DNA from: Meghimatium bilineatum
Taxonomy: Eukaryota; Mollusca; Gastropoda; Stylommatophora; Philomycidae
Assembly (NCBI GenBank): GCA_034231615.1
Contig: CM067298.1
Coordinates: 1,245,834 to 1,309,833 of the forward strand
Direction: 5' to 3'
DNA length: 64,000 bases
Part shown: piece by piece, positions 1-13,085 of the stretch
How positions within the stretch are numbered: the first letter of the stretch is position 1
How the letters are laid out: the number at the start of each line of letters is the position of its first letter
The notes under the pieces: generated by a model
Told to the model about the DNA's origin: nothing
The model's database searches: none
The model's input: the letters and a program-made list of their open reading frames with translations, nothing else
Made by a program: the position numbers and the translations under genes

Positions 1-118
1 TTGTTTGTCAATGTGGTCGTAACTTGACAAGTGTTGTTTGTCAATGTGGTTGTAGCTTGATAAGTGTTGGAAGAAGTGTTGTATGTCAATGTGGTCGTAA
101 CTTGACAAGTGTTGTATG
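1..118. repeat. Short minisatellite, about three units, cut by window edge
   Basis: Three imperfect units of about 33 to 45 bp each carry TCAATGTGGTCGTAACTTGA followed by CAAGTGTTG. The array starts at or before the window edge, so its true length is unknown. A short CA microsatellite follows at about 171-184. No coding potential is claimed. Confidence 0.8.
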
Positions 119-256
119 CAAATCATATTAGAAGACTACATGAATCATCCACTGTAAAATCATCTCTCTCACACACACACACATTCACTGTAGAAAGGGT
201 TACCCCGGAGTATGCCTCTGAATATGCAGGAGATTGCCTTTTTTTGAGGAGTTCAG

Positions 257-676
257 GTCTTTGTGTACATCTGCGTTGACATATGTGTGGACATCTATGT
301 GGAGATCTGTGTGGACATCTGTGTGGACATCTATGTAGACATCTTGTGTGGACATATGTGTGGACATCTATGTGGACATCTTGTGTGGACATATGTGTGG
401 ACATCTATGTGGACATCTTGTGTGGACATATGTGTGGACATCTATGTGGACATCTTGTGTGGACATATGTGTGGACATCTTGTGTGGACATATGTGTGGA
501 CATCTGTGTGGACATATGTGTGGACATCTGTGTGGACATCTATGTGTACATCTGTGTGGACATCTATGTGTACATCTGTGTGGACATCTATGTGGACATC
601 TGTGTGGACATCTTGTGTGGACATCTATGTGTACATCTGTGTGGACATCTATGTGGACATCTGTGTGGACATCTGC
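257..676. repeat. 12-bp minisatellite (TGTGTGGACATC), about 35 units
   Basis: The unit alternates between TGTGTGGACATC and TATGTGGACATC. An extra T recurs (CTTGTGTGGACATATG) and gives a higher-order period of about 37 bp. Because 12 is divisible by three, several overlapping open frames rich in Cys, Gly, His and Asp arise in different frames. They are by-products of the repeat. Confidence 0.95.
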
Positions 677-756
677 GATGATTCATCTTTCTGTCCATAT
701 TCTGAACACCTTTCTACAACATTTCATTACGGAAACCGATATTTTCTTTAACATTG

Positions 757-2085
757 TGAATATCATTGCCCACATCTCACAACCGTATGTTACGGATGCC
801 ATTGCCCACATCTCACAACCGTATATTACGGGTGTCATTGCCCACATCTCACAACCGTATATTACGGATGTCATTGCCCACATCTCACAACCGTATGTTA
901 CGGATGCCATTGCCCACATCTCACAACCGTATGTTACGGATGTCATTGCCCACATCTCCCAACCGTATATTACGGATGTCATTGCCGACATCTCACAACC
1001 GTATGTTACGGATGCCATTGCCCACATCTCACAATCATATGTTACGGATGTCATTGCCCACATCTCACAACCGTATGTTACGGATGCCATTGCCCACATC
1101 TCACAACCGTATGTTACGGATGTCATTGCCCACATCTCACAACCCTATGTTACTGGTGTCATTGGCCACATCTCACAATCATATGTTACGGATGTCATTG
1201 CCCACATCTCACAACCGTATGTTACGGATGCCATTGCCCACATCTCACAACCGTATATTACGGATGTCATTGCCCACATCTCACAACTGTATGTTACGGA
1301 TGCCATTGCCCACATCTCACAATCATATGTTACGGATGTCATTGCCCACATCTCACAACCGTATGTTACGGATGCCATTGCCCACATCTCACAACCGTAT
1401 GTTACGGATGTCATTGCCCACATCTCACAACCGTATATTACGGATGTCATTGCCGACATCTCACAACCGTATGTTACGGATGCCATTGCCCACATCTCAC
1501 AACCGTATGTTACGGATGTCATTGCCCACATCTCACAACCCTATGTTACTGGTGTCATTGGCCACATCTCACAATCATATGTTACGGATGCCATTGCCCA
1601 CATCTCACAACTGTATGTTACGGATGCCATTGCCCACATCTCACAATCATATGTTACGGATGTCATTGCCCACATCTCACAATCATATGTTACGGATGTC
1701 ATTGCCCACATCTCACAATCATATGTTACGGATGTTATTGCCCACATCTCACAATCATATGTTACGGATGTCATTGCCCACATCTCACAACCGTATGTTA
1801 CGGATGTCATTGCCCACATCTCACAACCGTATGTTACGGATGTCATTGCCCACATCTCACAATCATATGTTACGGATGTCATTGCCCACATCTCACAACC
1901 GTATGTTACGGATGGCATTGCCCACATCTCACAACCGTATGTTACCGATGTCATTGCCCACATCTCACAATCATATGTTACGGATGTCATTGCCCACATC
2001 TCACAATCATATGTTACGGATGTCATTGCCCACATCTCACAACTGTATATTGAGGATGCCATTTTCCACGTCTCATAATCATATG
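757..2085. repeat. 36-bp minisatellite, about 36 units
   Basis: The unit contains ACAACCGTATGTTACGGATG followed by TCATTGCCCACATCTC. Variants such as TCATATG for CCGTATG and GCC for GTC are scattered among the units. The period is a multiple of three and lacks stops in several frames, so open frames exist on both strands. A distinctive variant unit (CCCTATGTTACTGGTGTCAT) recurs 396 bp apart, exactly 11 units, pointing to block duplication. Confidence 0.95.
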
Positions 2086-2309
2086 TTATCACTGAAAATA
2101 CTTGGTTTCTTAATAGTTGTAACTTTGTTTTTATGTTTTCCTCTTGTCGTAGATTTTTCAGCTTGTTACAACTTTCAAATTTACACGTACATCTTGGTTG
2201 GCAATTTTTAATTATCAGAAAGCAATTGGTTCTAGTTTTTTAATATATTTTCACACATTTACCTTTTGTATAATCTTGCATTATCTGACTAAAATAGTCA
2301 ACATGAATT

Positions 2310-2852
2310 CACAATACACAAAACTAAAATATACAATTCTAAAATATACGATACTAAAATATACAATACTAAAATATACAATACTAAAATATACAATACT
2401 AAAATATACGATACTAAAATATACAATACTAAAATATACAATACTAAAATATACAACTCTAAAATATACGATACTAAAATATACAATACTAAAATATACA
2501 ATACTAAAATATACAATACTAAAATATACAATACTAAAATATACAATATTAAAATATACGATACTAAAATATACAATACTAAAATATACAACTCTAAAAT
2601 ATACGATACTAAAATATACAATACTATAATATACAATACTAAAATATACAATACTAAAATATACAACTCTAAATTATACGATACTAAAATATACAATACT
2701 AGAATATACAATACTAAAATATACAATACTAAAATATACAATACTAAAATATACAATACTAAAATATACAATACTAAATTATACGATACTTAAATATACA
2801 ATACTAGAATATACAATACTAAAATATACAATACTAAAATATACTTCATTAT
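2310..2852. repeat. 15-bp AT-rich minisatellite, about 36 units
   Basis: The consensus is AAAATATACAATACT with recurrent variants (ATACGATACT, ACAACTCT). Both strands stay open because the unit is five codons long. The right end abuts the 3' tail of a retrotransposon fragment. Confidence 0.95.
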
Positions 2853-2865
2853 ATAAGTACTTCGA

Positions 2866-3139
2866 TACCATCATCATCAATTAGTAAGTATGTCATGGAT
2901 AAGGTGTAGCAGTCATTTGTGACTCCTGCTGATCTTGTGTCCAATCTTCCGTGAGTGTCATGTTCAGGTTGCCTTTGATATCTTTTGTCCATCTTTGTGG
3001 CCTGCCATTTTTTCGTTGCCCTGGCATCATCGCCTCCATTATGATCTTGTCTGGGATGTGTGATATTGTAAAACATGACATTATGTATTACTTGACTTGT
3101 ATATGTGATATTGTAAAACATATGACATGTTCTCTCCAA
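2866..3139 (-). pseudogene. 3'-terminal fragment of a non-LTR retrotransposon
   Basis: On the minus strand the translation contains KIIMEAMMPGQRKNGRPQRW followed by TKDIKGNLNMTLTE. This matches the basic C-terminal tail (KRxRGRPxxRWxDDI) that follows the reverse transcriptase in many non-LTR elements. The frame then shifts and degenerates into remnants resembling the tail end. A short GAT/ATG-type 3' tail lies at about 2868-2880 (CCATCATCATC on the plus strand). No reverse transcriptase catalytic motif remains, so this is a 5'-truncated dead copy. It sits between two unrelated minisatellites. A stretch including GATATTGTAAAACAT occurs twice, near 3062 and 3108. The clade cannot be assigned by eye. 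Confidence 0.65.
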
Positions 3140-3171
3140 TATTATTTATACCTATCAATAGTGGCAAAGTT

Positions 3172-6100
3172 TTGATATACACCGATATTACTATCCACTA
3201 AACATACACCGATATTACTATCCACTAAACATACACCGATATTACTATCCACTAAACATACACCGATATTACTATCCACTAAACACATACACCAATATTA
3301 CTATCCACTAAACACATACACCAATATTACTATCCACTAAACACATACACCAATATTACTATCCACTAAACACATACACCAATATTACTATCCACTAAAC
3401 ACATACACCAATATTACTATCCACTAAACACATACACCAATATTACTATCCACTAAACATACACCGATATTACTATCCACTAAACATACACCGATATTAC
3501 TATCCACTAAACATACACCGATATTACTATCCACTAAACACATACACCAATATTACTATCCACTAAACACATACACCAATATTACTATCCACTAAACACA
3601 TACACCAATATTACTATCCACTAAACACATACACCAATATTACTATCCACTAAACACATACACCAATATTACTATCCACTAAACACATACACCAATATTA
3701 CTATCCACTAAACATACACCGATATTACTATCCACTAAACACATACACCAATATTACTATCCACTAAACATACACCGATATTACTATCCACTAAACACAT
3801 ACACCGATATTACTATCCACTAAACACACGCATCGATATTACTATCCACTAAACACATACACCGATATTACTATCCACTAAACACATACACCGATATTAC
3901 TATCCACTAAACATACACCAATATTACTATCCACTAAACATACACCGATATTACTATCCACTAAACATACACCGATATTACTATCCACTAAACACATACA
4001 CCGATATTACTATCCACTAAACATACACCGATATTACTATCCACTAAACACATACACCGATATTACTATCCACTAAACATACACCGATATTACTATCCAC
4101 TAAACACATACACCGATATTACTATCCACTAAACATACATCGATATTACTATCCACTAAACACACGCATCGATATTACTATCCACTAAACATACACCGAT
4201 ATTACTATCCACTAAACACACGCACCGATATTACTATCCACTAAACATACACCGATATTACTATCCACTAAACATACACCGATATTACTATCCACTAAAC
4301 ATACACCGATATTACTATCCACTAAACACATACACCAATATTACTATCCACTAAACACATACACCAATATTACTATCCACTAAACACATACACCAATATT
4401 ACTATCCACTAAACACATACACCAATATTACTATCCACTAAACACATACACCAATATTACTATCCACTAAACACATACACCAATATTACTATCCACTAAA
4501 CACATACACCAATATTACTATCCACTAAACATACACCGATATTACTATCCACTAAACACATACACCAATATTACTATCCACTAAACATACACCGATATTA
4601 CTATCCACTAAACACATACACCGATATTACTATCCACTAAACACACGCATCGATATTACTATCCACTAAACACATACACCGATATTACTATCCACTAAAC
4701 ATACACCAATATTACTATCCACTAAACATACACCGATATTACTATCCACTAAACATACACCGATATTACTATCCACTAAACACATACACCGATATTACTA
4801 TCCACTAAACATACACCGATATTACTATCCACTAAACACATACACCGATATTACTATCCACTAAACATACACCGATATTACTATCCACTAAACACATACA
4901 CCGATATTACTATCCACTAAACATACATCGATATTACTATCCACTAAACACACGCATCGATATTACTATCCACTAAACATACACCGATATTACTATCCAC
5001 TAAACACACGCACCGATATTACTATCCACTAAACATACACCGATATTACTATCCACTAAACATACACCGATATTACTATCCACTAAACACATACACCGAT
5101 ATTACTATCCACTAAACACATACACCGATATTACTATCCACTAAACATACACCGATATTACTATCCACTAAACACATACACCGATATTACTATCCACTAA
5201 ACACACGCATCGATATTACTATCCACTAAACATACACCGATATTACTATCCACTAAACACACGCACCGATATTACTATCCACTAAACATACATCGATATT
5301 ACTATCCACTAAACACACGCATCGATATTACTATCCACTAAACACACGCACCGATATTACTATCCACTAAACATACATCGATATTACTATCCACTAAACA
5401 CACGCATCGATATTACTATCCACTAAACATACACCGATATTACTATCCACTAAACATACACCGATATTACTATCCACTAAACATACACCGATATTACTAT
5501 CCACTAAACATACACCGATATTACTATCCACTAAACATACACCGATATTACTATCCACTAAACATACACCGATATTACTATCCACTAAACACACGCATCG
5601 ATATTACTATCCACTAAACATACACCGATATTACTATCCACTAAACACACGCATCGATATTACTATCCACTAAACACACGCATCGATATTACTATCCACT
5701 AAACATACACCGATATTACTATCCACTAAACACACGCACCGATATTACTATCCACTAAACACACGCATCGATATTACTATCCACTAAACACACGCATCGA
5801 TATTACTATCCACTAAACATACACCGATATTACTATCCACTAAACACACGCATCGATATTACTATCCACTAAACATACACCGATATTACTATCCACTAAA
5901 CACATACACCGATATTACTATCCACTAAACACACGCATCGATATTACTATCCACTAAACACACGCATCGATATTACTATCCACTAAACATACACCGATAT
6001 TACTATCCACTAAACATACACCGATATTACTATCCACTAAACATACACCGATATTACTATCCACTAAACATACACCGATATTACTATCCACTAAACATAC

Positions 6101-7782
6101 ACCGATATTACTATCCACTAAACACACGCACCGATATTACTATCCACTAAACATACACCGATATTACTATCCACTAAACACATACACCGATATTACTATC
6201 CACTAAACATACACCGATATTACTATCCACTAAACATACACCGATATTACTATCCACTAAACATACACCGATATTACTATCCACTAAACATACACCGATA
6301 TTACTATCCACTAAACATACACCGATATTACTATCCACTAAACATACACCGATATTACTATCCACTAAACATACACCGATATTACTATCCACTAAACATA
6401 CACCGATATTACTATCCACTAAACATACACCGATATTACTATCCACTAAACATACACCGATATTACTATCCACTAAACACATACACCGATATTACTATCC
6501 ACTAAACACACGCATCGATATTACTATCCACTAAACATACATCGATATTACTATCCACTAAACATACACCGATATTACTATCCACTAAACATACACCGAT
6601 ATTACTATCCACTAAACACACGCATCGATATTACTATCCACTAAACATACACCGATATTACTATCCACTAAACATACACCGATATTACTATCCACTAAAC
6701 ACACGCACCGATATTACTATCCACTAAACATACACCGATATTACTATCCACTAAACATACACCGATATTACTATCCACTAAACATACACCGATATTACTA
6801 TCCACTAAACATACACCGATATTACTATCCACTAAACATACACCGATATTACTATCCACTAAACACATACACCGATATTACTATCCACTAAACACACGCA
6901 TCGATATTACTATCCACTAAACATACACCGATATTACTATCCACTAAACATACACCGATATTACTATCCACTAAACATACACCGATATTACTATCCACTA
7001 AACACACGCATCGATATTACTATCCACTAAACATACACCGATATTACTATCCACTAAACATACACCGATATTACTATCCACTAAACATACACCGATATTA
7101 CTATCCACTAAACATACATCGATATTACTATCCACTAAACATACGCCGATATTACTATCCACTAAACATACACCAATATTACTATCCACTAAACATACAC
7201 CGATATTACTATCCACTAAACATACGCCGATATTACTATCCACTAAACATACGCCGATATTACTATCCACTAAACACACGCACCGATATTACTATCCACT
7301 AAACACACGCACCAATATTACTATCCACTAAACATACACCGATATTACTATCCACTAAACATACACCAATATTACTATCCACTAAACATACACCGATATT
7401 ACTATCCACTAAACATACGCCGATATTACTATCCACTAAACATACACCGATATTACTATCCACTAAACACACGCACCGATATTACTATCCACTAAACACA
7501 CGCACCAATATTACTATCCACTAAACATACACCGATATTACTATCCACTAAACACACGCACCGATATTACTATCCACTAAACATACACCGATATTACTAT
7601 CCACTAAACACACGCACCAATATTACTATCCACTAAACATACACCGATATTACTATCCACTAAACATACACCGATATTACTATCCACTAAACACACGCAC
7701 CGATATTACTATCCACTAAACACACGCACCAATATTACTATCCACTAAACATACACCGATATTACTATCCACTAAACATACA
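3172..7782. repeat. 27/29-bp minisatellite, about 165 units
   Basis: The unit is ATACACCGATATTACTATCC followed by ACTAAAC (27 bp). A 29-bp form has an extra AC. Variants CACCAATATT, CGCATCGATATT and CGCACCGATATT are interspersed in blocks. Mixing of 27- and 29-bp units breaks reading frames, so only short repetitive frames appear. A block of about 0.8 kb is duplicated inside the array (see findings). This is the longest array in the window. Confidence 0.97.
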
Positions 7783-8142
7783 TGATTGCGTGTTTTTTTT
7801 TCTCGCTTTTATCATTTCTGATGCACGGTGATGGAGTGGTGAGATGTTTTTAATAATTACATATTTTAGTGTTTTATTTCCTGTTTTTGTGGAGGGGGGG
7901 GGGGTTATAAAGGTCTCTAATTGAACCGTAACGTAGAAAAAGTCATTGTTTATTATATCTCTTCTACATTGGTTTTACTATTTTGTAGTTAGATTATCCA
8001 GTAACAATAATCTGTTTACATCTGTTTCTGTCGGAGGGTAAATTAGAAAAACCCACCCTGTACATGACGTGGCGACAGCAAGAGCATGCGACCTTTATCA
8101 CACAGCTGCAAAATCCCTCCCTGCAACTCCTTTACGGGAAAC
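7783..8142. other. Non-repetitive spacer, nothing recognised
   Basis: This is AT-rich sequence with a T run near 7793 and a G run at about 7890-7903. I see no gene, no RNA gene and no mobile element end that I can support. Confidence 0.5.
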
Positions 8143-8345
8143 TTATATATTATATATTATTTACATATTATATTTACAATATTATATTTACATATTATAT
8201 TTACAATATTATATTTACATATTATATTTACAATATTATATTTACATATTATATTTACAAATCATATTTACAAATTATATTTACAATATTATATTTACAA
8301 ATTATATTTACAATATTATATTTACAAATTATATTTACAATATAA
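8143..8345. repeat. 27-bp AT-rich minisatellite, about 7 units
   Basis: The unit is built from ACATATTATATTTACAATAT plus TATATTT. The second half changes to a variant with ACAAATTATATTTACAATAT. Three overlapping open frames exist only because the unit is nine codons long. Confidence 0.9.
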
Positions 8346-8398
8346 ATAGTGTAATTTTCTAGAGAGTACTTTGTTGTTTAGTCAGTTTTCATTTACTT

Positions 8399-8685
8399 TC
8401 CTTTCTCTCAGAATGTCCCTTTCTCAGAATGTCCCTCTCTCAGAATGTCCCTTTCTCAGAATGTCCCTTTCTCAGAATGTCCCTTTCTCAGAATGTCCCT
8501 TCTCAAAATGTCCCTTTCTCAGAATGTCCCTCTCTCAGAATGTCCCTCTCTCAGAATGTCCCTCTCTCAGAATGTCCCTCTCTCAGAATGTCCCTTTCTC
8601 AGAATGTCCCTCTCTCGAATGTCCCTCAGAATGTCCCTCTCTCGAATGTCCCTCATAATGTTCCTCTCTCAGAATGTCCCTATTG
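8399..8685. repeat. 16-bp minisatellite, about 17 units
   Basis: The unit is CTTTCTCAGAATGTCC with T/C variation (TTTCTC or CTCTCTC) and shortened units at the right end. The 16-bp period cycles through all frames, which explains three overlapping frames of similar sequence. Confidence 0.95.
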
Positions 8686-9275
8686 GTGATCTTTCATTTA
8701 GTTCATGGTATTCTGAGGATGTTTCTGTAACATTTTGTTTAAAATGTTGTAATTTTGTTTAAAATGTAATTTTGTTTCTCACCTTATTGGTAATTGTCCA
8801 AGATTCACGTCCACTTGTTGCAACTGGGAATATTCTCTAAGGAAAGTTAGTTTGGTTATTTTACTTCAGCCAAGCCATGTTTTGCATTTGTATTTCGTTA
8901 TTCGCTATCATGATTTCCTGGCATAGTTACATTTCAGTAAATTTGTCTTTGCTTTCTGAATATGATTGGGCTCATTGACAAGCTTGACTTCTATAGTACA
9001 CATACTTTTCTGTTCATTAGTTCCTATATACTACACATAACTTTTGAAAGCTGTTGTGAGTCACACAAAAGTCTAGTTACTCTTCCAAACTGAAGTCACC
9101 GACTTGTCCGTGTTCTGTCTAGACCACCTGTCTCATGGTATCGTATGTCTGTCTGTAGGGAGTCTGCCAAAAGATATGCAAACACATTTAACGTCAGGCA
9201 GTGAGTGATGGGCCTTGTTCTTGCAACCAAATAAAATTAGAATTAACACTGAAATATAATATTCATTGTTTACTT
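8686..9275. other. Non-repetitive spacer, nothing recognised
   Basis: This is AT-rich DNA with no supported gene. A short open frame on the minus strand at about 9133-9381 has no recognisable domain. Confidence 0.5.
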
Positions 9276-9335
9276 CGGTATGTGATGTTAACCGCCGTGT
9301 ACCCTCTAAGACCGTGTACCCTTTCGTCACAAATA

Positions 9336-9648
9336 GTGATCTAAGAGACAAAACACACCGAGAGTATGTTTCAAACATCATAAATAAACGAAGATGGAAA
9401 TACCTTGGTCACGTTTTACGACTAGATGTAAACATAATAAACCAACAAGCCATATTGTGGTCACCTGAGGGTAAAAGAAAAAGAGGAAGACCTAAAACAA
9501 CCCTTAAAAACACCATTCTTAAAGAAGAGGAATTAATAGGCTGTAAGACCATCCAAGAACTAAAGCTGCAGGCAGCGGACCGCATCATATGGAGAACCAA
9601 AACCTCTGCCCTATGTGTCGCTTGCGGCACGAAAGGAACAAACTAACT
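9336..9648 (+). pseudogene. 5'-truncated 3' end of a non-LTR retrotransposon
   Basis: Plus-strand translation gives RRWKYLGHVLRLD, then PEGKRKRGRPKTTLKNTILK, then QAADRIIWRTKTSALCVACG. This is the standard C-terminal tail found after the reverse transcriptase in many invertebrate non-LTR elements (GHVLRM, GKRxRGRP and DRxxWR motifs). The coding frame reaches a stop at about 9644, and the element ends in a short CTAACTAAC tail. The reverse transcriptase core is missing. The fragment lies inside the left edge of the 45-bp minisatellite, because a degenerate unit of that array is found just upstream at about 9266-9330. Confidence 0.8.
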
Positions 9649-11680
9649 AACCCTATAAGAATGTTTCCCTCTATATATAATATAAGAATCGTGCACTCTC
9701 TCAGAATGTCTACCTCTATATGTGACATAAGCACCGTGCCCTCTGTAAGAATGTTTACCTCTATATGTGACATAATCACCGTGCCCTCTGTAAGAATGTT
9801 TACCTCTATATGTGACATAAGCACTGTGCCCTCTGTAATAATATTTACCTTTATATGTGACATAAGCACTGTGCCCTCTGTAATAATGTTTACCTCTATA
9901 TGTGACATACGCACTGTGCCCTCTGTAATAATGTTTACCTCTATATGTGACATAAGCACTGTGCCCTCTTTGAGAATATTTACCTTTATATGTGACATAA
10001 GCACTGTGCCCTCTTTGAGAATATTTACCTCTATATGTGACATAAGCACTTTGCCCTCTGTAATAATGTTTACCTCTATATGTGACATAAGCACTGTGCC
10101 CTCTGTAATAATGTTTACCTCTATATGTGACATAAGCACTGTGCCCTCTTTGAGAATATTTACCTCTATATGTGACATAAGCACTGTGCCCTCTTTGAGA
10201 ATATTTACCTCTATATGTGACATAAGCACTGTGCCCTCTGTAATAATGTTTACCTCTATATGTGACATAAGCACTGTGCCCTCTGTAATAATGTTTACCT
10301 CTATATGTGACATAAGCACTGCGCCCTCTGTAATAATGTTTACCTCTATATGTGACATAAGCACTGTGCCCTCTGTAATAATGTTTACCTCTATATGTGA
10401 CATAAGCACTGTGCCCTCTGTAATAATGTTTACCTCTATATGTGACATACGCACTGTGCCCTCTGTAATAATGTTTACCTCTATATGTGACATAAGCACT
10501 GTGCCCTCTTTGAGAATATTTACCTTTATATGTGACATAAGCACTGTGCCCTCTGTAATAAAGTTTACCTCTATATGTGACATAAGCACTGTGCCCTCTT
10601 TGGGAATATTTACCTCTATATGTGACATAAGCACTGTGCCCTCTGTAATAATGTTTACCTCTATATGTGACATAAGCACTGTGCCCTCTGTAATAATGTT
10701 TATCTCTATATGTGACATAAGCACTGTGCCCTCTGTAATAATGTTTACCTCTATATGTGACATAAGCACTGTGCCCTCTTTGAGAATATTTACCTTTGTA
10801 TGTGACATAAGCACTGTGCCCTCTTTGAGAATATTTACCTCTATGTGACATAAGCACTGTGCCCTCTGTAATAATGTTTACCTCTATATGTGACATAAGC
10901 ACTGTGCCCTCTTTGAGAATATTTACCTCTATATGTGACATAAGCACTGTGCCCTCTGTAATAATGTCTACCTCTATATGTGACATAAGCGCCGTGCCCT
11001 CTGTAAGAATGTTTACCTCTATATGTGACATAAGCACTGTGCCCTCTGTAATAATGTTTACCTCTATATGTGACATAAGCACTGTGCCCTCTGTAATAAT
11101 GTTTACCTCTATATGTGACATAAGCACTGTGCCCTCTTTGAGAATATTTACCTCTATATGTGACATAAGCACTGTGCCCTCTTTGAGAATATTTACCTCT
11201 ATATGTGACATAAGCACTGTGCCTTCTGTAATAATGTTTACCTCTATATGTGACATAAGCACTGTGCCCTCTGTAATAATGTTTACCTCTATATGTGACA
11301 TAAGCATTGTGCCCTCTGTAATAATGTTTACCTCTATATGTGACATAAGCACTGTGCCCTCTTTGAGAATATTTACCTCTATATGTGACATAAGCACTGT
11401 GCCCTCTGTAATAATGTTTACCTCTATATGTGACATAAGCACTGTGCCCTCTGTACTAATGTTTACCTCTATATGTGACATAAGCACTGTGCCCTCTTTG
11501 AGAATATTTACCTCTATATGTGACATAAGCACTGTGCCCTCTGTAATAATGTTTACCTCTATATGTGACATAAGCGCCGTGCCCTCTGTAATAATGTTTA
11601 CCTCTATATGTGACATAAGCACTGTGCCCTCTGTAATAATGTTTACCTCTGTATGGGTTATTAGCTGTGCATCCACTAAT
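9649..11680. repeat. 45-bp minisatellite, about 45 units
   Basis: The unit contains TATGTGACATAAGCACTGTG, CCCTCTGTAATAATGTTTAC and CTCTA. A second unit type has TTTGAGAATATTTAC in the middle. The unit is 15 codons long and open on both strands, giving frames of up to 677 codons. A 2-bp loss at about 10842 (CTCTATGTGAC for CTCTATATGTGAC) shifts the frame without other change, which argues against coding constraint. A degenerate unit lies upstream of the retrotransposon fragment at 9266-9330. Confidence 0.96.
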
Positions 11681-11734
11681 ATTGTTTAGTTCTATATGTT
11701 CTATGCGTCACTTTTTTCTCCAACGAATGTTTAT

Positions 11735-11852
11735 ACTTGATGTTGTCACCGTGCCAGCACTCTAACGTACAACAATATGTGAGTACAGTGACCAATGTCC
11801 GTGCCAGCACTCTAACATACAACAATATGTGAGTACAGTGACCACCGAACGA
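11735..11852. repeat. Two-copy tandem duplication, about 53 bp
   Basis: CGTGCCAGCACTCTAAC followed by ACAACAATATGTGAGTACAG occurs twice in direct tandem with one or two substitutions. Confidence 0.85.
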
Positions 11853-11935
11853 AAGCGTGCACAGAGTTTAGAAATATTGCCCGTAGATGACAGATTCGAT
11901 TTATTGTAAAACTCGTTCTCCGGCTACATTATGTA

Positions 11936-12378
11936 CATTTCACAGAGACTTGACATTTCACAGAGACTTGACATTTCACAGAGACTTGACATTTCACAGA
12001 GACTTGACATTTCACAGAGACGTGACATTTCACAGAGACTTGACATTTCACAGAGACTTGACATTTCACAGAGACTTGACATTTCACAGAGACTTGACAT
12101 TTCACAGAGACGTGACATTTCACAGAGACTTGACATTTCACAGAGACTTGACATTTCACAGAGACTTGACATTTCACAGATACTTGATATTTCACAGAGA
12201 CTTGATATTTCACAGAGACTTGATATTTCACAGAGACTTGATATTTCACAGAGACTTGATATTTCACAGAGACTTGATATTTCACAGAGACTTGATATTT
12301 CACGGAGACGTGACTTGTCATAGATACTTGACATTTCACAAAGATTTGGCATTTCGCAGAGATTTGACCTTTAACATT
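11936..12378. repeat. 18-bp minisatellite, about 24 units
   Basis: The unit is CATTTCACAGAGACTTGA. In the right third TTGATATTTC replaces TTGACATTTC. The period is six codons and open in several frames on both strands. Confidence 0.95.
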
Positions 12379-12687
12379 TAACATCTACAACTGTTTCTAT
12401 CATACATTTATCTACAACTGTTTCTATCATACATTTATCTACAACTGTTTCTATCATACATTTATCTACAACTGTTTCTATCATACATTTATCTACAACT
12501 GTTTCTATCATACATTTATCTACAACTGTTTCTATCATACATTTATCTACAACTGTTTCTATCATACATTTATCTACAACTGTTTCTATCATACATTTAT
12601 CTACAACTGTTTCTATCATACATTTATCTACAACTGTTTCTATCATACATTTATCTACAACTGTTTCTATCATACATTTATCTACAA
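12379..12687. repeat. 27-bp minisatellite, about 11 units, nearly identical
   Basis: The unit is TCTACAACTGTTTCTATCAT followed by ACATTTA. I see no substitutions among the complete units, which suggests recent expansion. The right end is interrupted by a pogo-like MITE. Confidence 0.95.
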
Positions 12688-12689
12688 TA

Positions 12690-13018
12690 CAGTAGAAATC
12701 CGATTATCCGAATCTCAATTACTCAATCTCCAATTATGCGAATCGAATTTTGGTGAAATAATTTTAGGGCGAGAGCGTTATCGGACGCGGTAGAGAGGCC
12801 ACTGGCACCACGCACATGCCATTACTATGTAGTTTATTTGCAATGCGTAGTCGCTTGCATATTACTGTACTTTATCAATAGAATTTAGTTCATTTCAATG
12901 TATGATTGTATTTATATATAATGTTTTGCTTCATTTCTGAGTTATATCCAATTATTCGAATTTTTGATTATCCGAATCGACCCGATCCCAATTAATTTGG
13001 ATAATCGCATGTCTACTG
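12690..13018. mobile_element. pogo/Tigger-like MITE, 329 bp, with TA target site
   Basis: The left end reads CAGTAGAAATCCGATTATCC. The right end is the reverse complement of CAGTAGACATGCGATTATCC, so the first 20 bp match at 17 or 18 positions. TA dinucleotides flank both ends (12688-12689 and 13019-13020), as expected for Tc1/mariner/pogo-type insertion. Several internal copies of ATTATCCGAAT or close variants lie near both ends. There is no transposase frame, so movement would need an enzyme supplied elsewhere. The pogo/Tigger assignment rests on the resemblance of the ends to that family. Confidence 0.82.
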
Positions 13019-13085
13019 TACTTGTTTTAATATTCAGCAAATTATGCCTTCTGCTACTGGCAATTGGAAATGTCCATGTTCTTAT

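Noticed and set aside
348..2078. 576-codon plus-strand open frame running through two arrays
   Set aside because: It is made entirely of the 12-bp and 36-bp repeats and the spacer between them. Other frames and the minus strand are equally open.
3172..7782. CRISPR-like array of short direct repeats
   Set aside because: Units are contiguous with no unique spacers, and the rest of the window is clearly eukaryotic.
9643..11676. 677-codon minus-strand frame and shorter plus-strand frames over the 45-bp array
   Set aside because: They are repeat by-products. The frame switches at a 2-bp deletion without any change in repeat character.
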